A stretch of DNA of 63,254 bases from an uncultured Bacteroidota bacterium (GTDB lineage Bacteria > Bacteroidota > Bacteroidia > Flavobacteriales > Flavobacteriaceae), in the NCBI GenBank assembly GCA_902590705.1, contig CACIXU010000003.1, forward strand, positions 136,574 to 199,827. The letters run 5' to 3'. Shown here piece after piece: positions 54,834-61,296 of the stretch. A model generated the notes under the pieces. That model did no database searches and was not told where the DNA came from. It saw only the letters and a list, made by a program, of their open reading frames with translations. The first letter of the stretch is position 1. Each line of letters starts with the position of its first letter. A program made the translations under genes and the position numbers.

Positions 54834-56037
54834 TTTAAAAAAGCTTGGCCCGGGATTGTTGTTTGCAGGAGCGGCAATAGGCGTTTCACATTTGGTTCAA
54901 TCTACAAGAGCTGGAGCTGACTTTGGCTGGGGTCTAATTTGGGCACTGATTTTAGTAAATCTATTCAAGTATCCTTTTTTTCAATTCGGACCTAGATATG
55001 CCCTTGCAACTGGTGAAAGTTTATTAGATGGATATAAAAAATTAGGGGGAAGTTATCTGTGGGTTTATTTTTTCTTAAACCTTGCTACCATGTTTACTAT
55101 TCAAACAGCAGTTACAATCGTTACTGCTGGCTTGGCATCAAATCTATTTGGAATTTCAACAGATATGGTTTATTGGAGTATTGCTATTACTATTATTTGT
55201 CTTGTGATTCTTTTATTAGGAAAGTATCAATTTCTAGATAAAGTTATTAAGGGTATAATTTTAATTTTGACCATTAGTACAATTCTGGCCCTAATTATTG
55301 CATTTTCTAAACAAGAAGGTTCGATTGGTTTTACTCAGGTTTTTCCTAGTGGTAGTGAATTACTCTTTTTAATTGCATTTATGGGATGGATGCCAGCACC
55401 AATGGACATATCAATTTGGCACTCAATTTGGGTAATAGAAAAAAAACAAACATTAAATAATAAACTTTCTGTAAAAGATGGATTATTCGATTTTAATGTA
55501 GGATATTTAACAACCGTGTTTTTGGGAATTTGTTTTGTTGGCCTGGGGGCACTTGTAATGTACGGTTCAGGTTTGGATTTCTCTAATAAGGGAGGGGAAT
55601 TTGCAGGGCAACTAATTGATCTTTACACTATAAACCTAGGCGAGAGTTCATATTTAGTCATTTCAATTGCTGCTTTTACAACAATGTTTAGCACCACTAT
55701 AACAACCTTAGATGCCTCACCTCGTTCAATGTCTAAGGCATTACAATTAATTTTAAATAAAAAAAATAAAGATTTTTACTTATTATGGATTTGTATTCTG
55801 GCGGTAGGAACTTCATTAGTTTTTTTACTGCTGCTCACAGAAATGGGTCTTTTAGTTAAAATCGCAACCGTTTTATCATTTATTACAGCTCCTTTCTATG
55901 CTTTTCTGAATTATCGCTTAATTTACAGTAGTCATATGCCTGTAAATGAGCGCCCTGGGTTGAAAACTAAAATACTTAGTATATCCGGGATCCTATTTCT
56001 TTCTGGATTTTCAATAATATACCTTTTGAGTCTGTAA
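54826..56037 (+). CDS. Nramp-like transporter with atypical metal site
   Basis: 403 residues, about eleven hydrophobic segments, Nramp/LeuT fold. It starts at TTG 54826 inside the sigma-factor gene; no ATG is in a usable place. The opening LKKLGPGLLFAGAAIGVSHL aligns with Nramp helix 1, but the metal-binding DPGN motif is replaced by GVSH, and the helix-6 MPHN-like site reads GWMPAPMDISIW. Therefore Mn/Fe transport by the usual ligands is doubtful. Related transporters for other cations exist in this fold. Confidence 0.82.
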   Translation: MNNLKKLGPGLLFAGAAIGVSHLVQSTRAGADFGWGLIWALILVNLFKYPFFQFGPRYALATGESLLDGYKKLGGSYLWVYFFLNLATMFTIQTAVTIVTAGLASNLFGISTDMVYWSIAITIICLVILLLGKYQFLDKVIKGIILILTISTILALIIAFSKQEGSIGFTQVFPSGSELLFLIAFMGWMPAPMDISIWHSIWVIEKKQTLNNKLSVKDGLFDFNVGYLTTVFLGICFVGLGALVMYGSGLDFSNKGGEFAGQLIDLYTINLGESSYLVISIAAFTTMFSTTITTLDASPRSMSKALQLILNKKNKDFYLLWICILAVGTSLVFLLLLTEMGLLVKIATVLSFITAPFYAFLNYRLIYSSHMPVNERPGLKTKILSISGILFLSGFSIIYLLSL

Positions 56038-56055
56038 ATTAAGTTAGTATCTTTG
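56025..56055 (+). promoter_or_regulatory. Promoter of lipA
   Basis: -33 TTTG at 56025-56028, 19-nt spacer, exact -7 box TATCTTTG at 56048-56055. The lipA start codon TTG 56063 follows after 7 nt, so the transcript is probably leaderless or nearly so. Confidence 0.68.
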
Positions 56056-56062
56056 TAATGTT

Positions 56063-56932
56063 TTGGAAACGATAGAAAAGAAAAATAATGGCGTAGGTAA
56101 ACCAAAATGGATTAGGGTCAAACTCCCAACGGGTAAAAAATACACGGAACTTCGAGGATTAGTTGATCAATATAAATTAAACACCATTTGTACATCTGGC
56201 AGCTGCCCCAATATGGGAGAATGTTGGGCAGAGGGTACAGCAACTTTTATGATACTAGGTAATATCTGTACTCGCTCCTGTGGCTTTTGTGGAGTAAAAA
56301 CAGGTAGACCTGGAAATGTAGATTGGGAGGAGCCTGAAAAGGTTGCTAGGTCAATTAAAATCATGAAAATAAAACATGCTGTCATTACTTCTGTTGATCG
56401 TGACGATTTAAAAGATATGGGCTCTATTATTTGGAGTGAAACAATTCAAGCAATTAGAAGATTAAATCCTGAAACAACTTTAGAAACTTTAATTCCTGAT
56501 TTTCAAGGTAATCAAAGGAATATTAACCGAATAGTAGAAGCTGCTCCCGAGGTAGTTTCTCATAATGTAGAAACTGTTAGACGACTTACAAGAGAGGTGA
56601 GAATTCAGGCCAAGTATGACCAAAGCTTAGAAGTTTTACGTTACTTAAAAGAAATGGGAGTTAATAGAACAAAATCTGGTATAATGTTGGGCTTAGGAGA
56701 AACAGAGGAAGAAGTTTTTGAAACTCTTCATGATCTTCGCAAATCCGGAGTAGATATTGTAACAATCGGACAATACTTACAGCCAACCAAAACTCACTTA
56801 CCCGTGAAATCTTTCATTACACCAGATACTTTTCAAAAGTATGAAGCAGTTGGAAAAGATCTCGGATTTAGACATGTTGAAAGTGGACCATTAGTTCGAT
56901 CGTCATATAAAGCCCACAAGCATATCCATTAG
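56063..56932 (+). CDS. lipA: Lipoyl synthase
   Basis: Inserts sulfur into octanoyl groups to make lipoate, the cofactor needed by the 2-oxoacid dehydrogenase whose E1 beta is encoded at 39 kb. 289 residues. Auxiliary cluster CTSGSCPNMGECW; radical SAM cluster CTRSCGFC; SVDRDDLKDMGS; C-terminal GPLVRSSYKAHKH. Start codon is TTG; the nearby ATG codons at 56058 and 56086 are out of frame. Stop overlaps lpxK as TTAG. Confidence 0.96.
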   Translation: METIEKKNNGVGKPKWIRVKLPTGKKYTELRGLVDQYKLNTICTSGSCPNMGECWAEGTATFMILGNICTRSCGFCGVKTGRPGNVDWEEPEKVARSIKIMKIKHAVITSVDRDDLKDMGSIIWSETIQAIRRLNPETTLETLIPDFQGNQRNINRIVEAAPEVVSHNVETVRRLTREVRIQAKYDQSLEVLRYLKEMGVNRTKSGIMLGLGETEEEVFETLHDLRKSGVDIVTIGQYLQPTKTHLPVKSFITPDTFQKYEAVGKDLGFRHVESGPLVRSSYKAHKHIH

Positions 56933-57942
56933 ATTGCATCTAGTATGATTTCGTCAAATTGTCTTTTTTCTTCATCGAAAATGAAATCAAGCGAGATTTT
57001 TATATAAAATAATTTGTCATCATTTATTAGGGGTGAAAGTCTTCCATAATCTTTCTCAGTAGTCACAATAATTTTATTTTTTGAGGCCTTTAATATTTTT
57101 TGAATATCATCATTAGAGAAATGATGATGATCTGGAAATTTGAGATGTGTGAAGCTGTTGAACTTAGTTTCCAAATAGGCAATCATTTGAGAAGAATCTG
57201 CAATACCAGTAACCAAAATAAAGTTACCGTTATTTAACTCGAGATCAGAATTGTTGTAATCTTTTTTATAAAGAAACTTGTCATATTTAATTGTTGTAAA
57301 AAAAATGGGGATATTTAATTTTATACCTTCTAAAAATTCATCTTTTTTGAACCTCGATAAACCTCTAGGTGATCGCGTAATTAAAATTAAATCAGCTCGA
57401 TTTACTCCTGACCTAAATTCCCTTAACCTTCCAACTGGTAAGATGTGATCCTCAAAATAGGGGTTATTATAATCAGTTGTCATTATTAATAGTCCTGGTT
57501 TAACCCAACGATGTTGCATAATATCATCCATGATTACAACTTCAGGAACTGGATTTAATGTCTTAAGCGACTCCATTCCTAGTACCCTATTTTCTGAAAC
57601 AATTACATTAAGATTCGAAAAACGATTTAAAAATTGAAAAGGTTCATCACCCAAGGTAGAGGCATTATCATTATTGTTTGCAATTCTTAGACCTTTCGTT
57701 TTACGTCCATACCCACGGCTAAGCGTTGCAAGAGTTTTAGTCTTTTGAAGAAGATCTATTAAATAGGTTACTACTACTGATTTTCCTGTACCTCCCATTG
57801 AGAGATTTCCTACTCCCAAACTTGGAGTGTTAAATTTTTTAGAGCTAAAAAAGCCCATATCAAAAAATAAATTTCTCATTTGGACAACAGCACCATACAA
57901 TAGTGCGAATGGAAAAAGAAGTAGCCTAAAATATTTTAACAA
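56929..57942 (-). CDS. lpxK: Tetraacyldisaccharide 4'-kinase
   Basis: Phosphorylates lipid A precursor at the inner membrane. 337 residues starting at TTG 57942. Hydrophobic N-terminus; Walker A GNLSMGGTGKSVVVTYLID; LSRGYGRKTKG; GDEPFQF; the D-x-M-Q pattern IMDDIMQHRWVKP; C-terminal TTEKDYGRL. An exact -7 box TAAATTTG lies at 57965-57972. Confidence 0.94.
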   Translation of the reverse strand: MLKYFRLLLFPFALLYGAVVQMRNLFFDMGFFSSKKFNTPSLGVGNLSMGGTGKSVVVTYLIDLLQKTKTLATLSRGYGRKTKGLRIANNNDNASTLGDEPFQFLNRFSNLNVIVSENRVLGMESLKTLNPVPEVVIMDDIMQHRWVKPGLLIMTTDYNNPYFEDHILPVGRLREFRSGVNRADLILITRSPRGLSRFKKDEFLEGIKLNIPIFFTTIKYDKFLYKKDYNNSDLELNNGNFILVTGIADSSQMIAYLETKFNSFTHLKFPDHHHFSNDDIQKILKASKNKIIVTTEKDYGRLSPLINDDKLFYIKISLDFIFDEEKRQFDEIILDAI

Positions 57943-57964
57943 AACTATTTTTTAAATTGACAAC

Positions 57965-57972
57965 CAAATTTA
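57965..57972 (-). promoter_or_regulatory. -7 promoter box for lpxK
   Basis: Minus strand TAAATTTG, exact match, 22 nt upstream of the TTG start. No -33 partner at normal spacing. Confidence 0.45.
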
Positions 57973-58033
57973 GGAAAAACAAAAACTCATTTTTGCTTAA
58001 TTAGTTGAAGTTTCTTCGCATGAAAGATAATAT

Positions 58034-58041
58034 TATATTTG
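58034..58041 (+). promoter_or_regulatory. -7 promoter box for the Nif3-like gene
   Basis: TATATTTG, exact TAnnTTTG; only 5 nt separate it from ATG 58047. It lies inside the longer frame from 58005, which argues that 58047 is the true start and that the message is leaderless. Confidence 0.5.
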
Positions 58042-58046
58042 CAACA

Positions 58047-59165
58047 ATGAGGATTCAAAAAATCATTGATGTCATTGAGGAATGGGCACCACCTTCTCAT
58101 GCTGAGGATTTTGATAATGTGGGGCTTATTATTGGTGATCCTTTGTTAGAATGTAAAGGAATATTAGTCACCCACGACACACTGGAAAATGTTGTTGAGG
58201 AATGTATTAATAAAGAATTCAATCTTATAGTAAGCTTTCACCCAATAATATTTTCAGGATTAAAAAAATTAACGCAATCAACTTATGTTGAAAAAGCGGT
58301 AGGCAAGGCCATCAAAAACGATATTTGCGTTTATGCAATCCATACGGCTCTTGACAACCATCAATTTGGAGTAAGTCATGCTTTAGCTGAAAATCTAGGT
58401 CTAAATAACATAGAAGTTCTATCTCCAAAAGAGAAAACAATTAGAAAGTTAACTACTTATGCTCCAAAAAATGAAGCACCTATGTTATTAAAAAAGCTAT
58501 ATGATGCTGGTGCTGGCAAAATAGGTAATTACAAGGAATGTAGTTTTATCACCACTGGTAAGGGCACATTTAAAGGAAACGAGAAAAGTAATCCAAATCT
58601 AGGAACAAAAGGTGAAAAAACGGAAGTCGACGAGATTCAAATAAATTTAATCTTTGACTTCAGTTCTCAACAAAAAATCCTTCATACCCTTTTCGAAGCT
58701 CATTCATATGAAGAAGTTGCATATGAAGTATTTAGCCTTGAAAATAAAAACCAAACAATAGGAATGGGAAGTCTAGGCCAGCTAGAAAATGAAATGGATG
58801 AGGAAGAATTTATAAACTGGGTGCAAAATAAATTGAATATTGACATGATTAGGCATTCAAAAAAAACAGGGAAAAAAATTAAAAAAGTTGCCGTTCTCGG
58901 GGGATCTGGAAGCTTTGCAATCACTACAGCTATTGGCGCTAGTGCTGACGTATTCATTACTGCTGACCTTAAATATCATGATTTTTTTCAAGCTGAAAAT
59001 AAAATTTTACTAATTGATGCAGGTCATTATGAAACTGAGCAATTCACAAAAAAATTGATCCATGATAATCTTATCAAAAAATTACCTAATTTTGCGATCG
59101 CTTTATCTGAGTCTATAACCAACCCAGTAAATTATTCATTGAAATGGCAAAAAAAACCGAAGTAA
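58047..59165 (+). CDS. Nif3-like dinuclear metal protein (DUF34)
   Basis: 372 residues from ATG 58047 (MRIQKIIDVIEEWAPPSHAE). Nif3 core in two halves: ENVGLIIGD-like DNVGLIIGDP, SFHPIIFSGLKKL, VYAIHTALDN, and the C-terminal VAVLGGSGSFAI, DVFITADLKYHDFF and LIDAGHYETEQF. An inserted PII-like domain occupies about residues 130-230. Widespread protein of uncertain activity (GTP cyclohydrolase-like claims exist). Its stop lies 22 nt inside the next gene, a known partner arrangement. Confidence 0.92.
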   Translation: MRIQKIIDVIEEWAPPSHAEDFDNVGLIIGDPLLECKGILVTHDTLENVVEECINKEFNLIVSFHPIIFSGLKKLTQSTYVEKAVGKAIKNDICVYAIHTALDNHQFGVSHALAENLGLNNIEVLSPKEKTIRKLTTYAPKNEAPMLLKKLYDAGAGKIGNYKECSFITTGKGTFKGNEKSNPNLGTKGEKTEVDEIQINLIFDFSSQQKILHTLFEAHSYEEVAYEVFSLENKNQTIGMGSLGQLENEMDEEEFINWVQNKLNIDMIRHSKKTGKKIKKVAVLGGSGSFAITTAIGASADVFITADLKYHDFFQAENKILLIDAGHYETEQFTKKLIHDNLIKKLPNFAIALSESITNPVNYSLKWQKKPK

Positions 59166-59923
59166 CCCTAGAAGACAAACTAAGAGCACTTTATGACCTA
59201 CAACTTATTGATTCCAGAGTTGATGAAATAAGGAACGTGAGAGGTGAATTACCACTTGAAGTAGAAGATCTTGAAAATGAAATTGCTGGAGTGGAAAGTC
59301 GTTTAGAAAGTTTTCAACAGGAGGTTAGTGATTTTGATTTCCAAACTAAAGAGCAGAAAAACAAAATTGAGGTTGCCAAAGAGGAGCACAAAAAATACGA
59401 GAAAAATCTCAAAAACGTCAGAAATAATAGAGAATATAACTCTATTGTCAAAGAACAGGAATTTCAAGAACTTGAAATTCAACTAGCAGAAAAGCGCATA
59501 AAAGAATTTATAAGCAAAAAAGAGCTTAAACAAGAGGCTATTGAACAACTTACTGAAAAATTAAATGAGCGTAAAACTCATTTAAAGGCTAAGAATGAGG
59601 AGTTGGAGGAAATTTTGAAAGAAACTGAAAAAGAAGAAGCCGTTTTAGCTAAAAAATCGAAGGAGTTTGAGGCCAAAATAGAGGAACATCTATTTCAATC
59701 TTACAAAAAAATTAGAAAAAATGTTAAGAATGGGTTGGCAATTGTAGCAATTGAAAGAGGTGCTTCTGGAGGTTCGTATTTCTCAATCCCCCCTCAGATC
59801 CAGATGGAAATTGCTTCTAGACAAAAAATAATCACTGATGAACATAGTGGCCGAATTTTAGTTGATGCTGAACTTGCAGCAGAAGAAAAAGAAAAAATGA
59901 ACAAAATTTTTTCCTCAAAGTAA
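59144..59923 (+). CDS. Coiled-coil protein with cysteine-less zinc ribbon
   Basis: 259 residues of the CT398/zinc-ribbon family usually next to Nif3. Residues about 10-185 are a long coiled coil. The C-terminal ribbon normally has two Cys pairs in ACGGC and VCEHCGR; here they read ASGGS (Ser208, Ser211) and TDEHSGR (Asp232, Ser235). The fold context IPPQIQMEI and GRILVDAEL is kept, so only the metal ligands are gone. Zinc binding is therefore not expected. Overlaps the Nif3 gene by 22 nt. Confidence 0.9.
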   Translation: MAKKTEVTLEDKLRALYDLQLIDSRVDEIRNVRGELPLEVEDLENEIAGVESRLESFQQEVSDFDFQTKEQKNKIEVAKEEHKKYEKNLKNVRNNREYNSIVKEQEFQELEIQLAEKRIKEFISKKELKQEAIEQLTEKLNERKTHLKAKNEELEEILKETEKEEAVLAKKSKEFEAKIEEHLFQSYKKIRKNVKNGLAIVAIERGASGGSYFSIPPQIQMEIASRQKIITDEHSGRILVDAELAAEEKEKMNKIFSSK

Positions 59924-59954
59924 TCTATAATTTTTAAGAAAATTTTAGATAAAA

Positions 59955-60731
59955 ATGTTTAAACAATCCATTTTTTCTGTAATAAATAGACGGGTAGCTA
60001 TCGTAGTTTTAGATGCACTTTTTGTTTTTTGGCTTTATAGTGCTTATGAATTAAAAATGACGGTTGATCTATACATAATTAGTATTGCAATTATTTTTCC
60101 ATTAGTCTTTACAATCACAAGTGCATATAACAAAAGGCAAGAATCACTTGCTCATTTTTCTGAAATACGAACTAAAATAATTGAACTTAGTAATATTTTT
60201 TCCGCGGTTAAAGAGATTCCAAGTACTAAAAAGAAAACATTTAATCAGCTGTTATTAAAAACACATGAAGAAGTTCATATTACTTTAAGTAATAGTTCAA
60301 AGGAGATTAACAAAAATATTTTACGTCGTCGTTCTAAAGAAATCTATGATTTTATAATCAATAATATTGAGCACTTATCAGAAATTGAAAAGAATAGATC
60401 TTTTGTTGTTAAAAACGAAATTTTTTCAAAAATAGAATTGTTAACTGCTTTAGAATCACATGGAACACCCATTTCATTGAGGAATTATTGTTTGGTTTTT
60501 ATTTATCTTTTTCCTTGGATTTATACACCATCACTTATTCAAGACACTGAATCTCTAAGTCAAGATTACAGTGTATACATGGCTATTACATTTTCAGTGT
60601 TTATCAGTTTCATTTTAATGGCACTGTTTAATGTCCAAAGTTTTATCGAAAACCCATTTGATCAAAAAGGATTGGATGATATAAAATTGAATGAATTTGA
60701 GATTGACAAGTCAGAATTGGGGGAGCTATAA
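59955..60731 (+). CDS. Bestrophin-like membrane protein, paralogue B
   Basis: 258 residues, same layout as the 47919 gene: two hydrophobic segments near the N-terminus (about 15-30 and 38-52), helical soluble middle (about 55-165), then FIYLFPWIYTPSLI and a last helix (about 213-232). The signature PFDQKGLDDIKLNEFEIDKS is nearly identical to paralogue A, as is GTPISLRNYCLVF. The middle parts differ greatly. Function unknown; anion channel is inference. Confidence 0.72.
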   Translation: MFKQSIFSVINRRVAIVVLDALFVFWLYSAYELKMTVDLYIISIAIIFPLVFTITSAYNKRQESLAHFSEIRTKIIELSNIFSAVKEIPSTKKKTFNQLLLKTHEEVHITLSNSSKEINKNILRRRSKEIYDFIINNIEHLSEIEKNRSFVVKNEIFSKIELLTALESHGTPISLRNYCLVFIYLFPWIYTPSLIQDTESLSQDYSVYMAITFSVFISFILMALFNVQSFIENPFDQKGLDDIKLNEFEIDKSELGEL

Positions 60732-60805
60732 TTTTCTCTAAATTTTCCGAATTTAGGCCTATTTTACGAAATAATTTCCAAAAAAAACCTCCGATTACTG
60801 TTTAC

Positions 60806-60825
60806 TGCTCAAAGCAGCTTTTTGC
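60806..60825 (+). terminator. Weak hairpin after paralogue B
   Basis: CTGCT-CAA-AGCAG (5-bp stem) followed by CTTTTTG, about 75 nt after the stop codon. Short stem, so low certainty. Confidence 0.35.
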
Positions 60826-60845
60826 TTCACCAGAGGAATTTTATG

Positions 60846-60920
60846 TGGGCGCGAAGGGATTCGAACCCCTGACCCCTTGGGTGTAAACCAAGTGCTCTGA
60901 ACCAACTGAGCTACGCGCCC
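60846..60920 (-). tRNA. tRNA-Val (anticodon UAC)
   Basis: Minus strand: acceptor GGGCGCG / CGCGCCC with discriminator A, D arm GCTCAGTTGGTTCAGAGC, anticodon stem CTTGG/CCAAG with loop TTTACAC (anticodon TAC), T arm GGGTTCGAATCCC. 75 nt including the discriminator. CCA is not encoded. Confidence 0.95.
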
Positions 60921-61296
60921 AAAAGTCTGGGCTTAATTGATAAAAAAGAATACTATATAATAATGGTTTCCTTTTTAATAAATCATATACCAGAATCAAC
61001 TTTTGCGTGGCAAATATAAAATATTTACACAACACATACGCACTGATTTGTTTAATATTGTCGACCATTTTAAAATGTATTCTGTTTTTTTTACACTTGA
61101 TAAAATTTACTAATTATCCATATTTTTGGGTGAAATAAAATTTTATTAAAAAATCATTTTAAATATTTAAAAATGAGAATTTTAACGCTTTTTATTTAAA
61201 TCCTAAAAATATTATTGAAATAAGTAATATTTTAATTAAATAAATTAAACTTATAGTTGATTTTGTCATAAATTGGCAATACCATAAACCCTCTTT
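60921..61296. other. Intergenic AT-rich gap before the large secreted gene
   Basis: About 375 nt, very AT-rich, with no ORF or RNA I can support and no exact TAnnTTTG close to the next ATG. It may hold the promoters of tRNA-Val and of the large gene. Confidence 0.55.

Noticed and set aside
60841-61068. 75-codon minus-strand frame over tRNA-Val
   Set aside because: Reads through the tRNA; its C-terminal residues are translated tRNA sequence.
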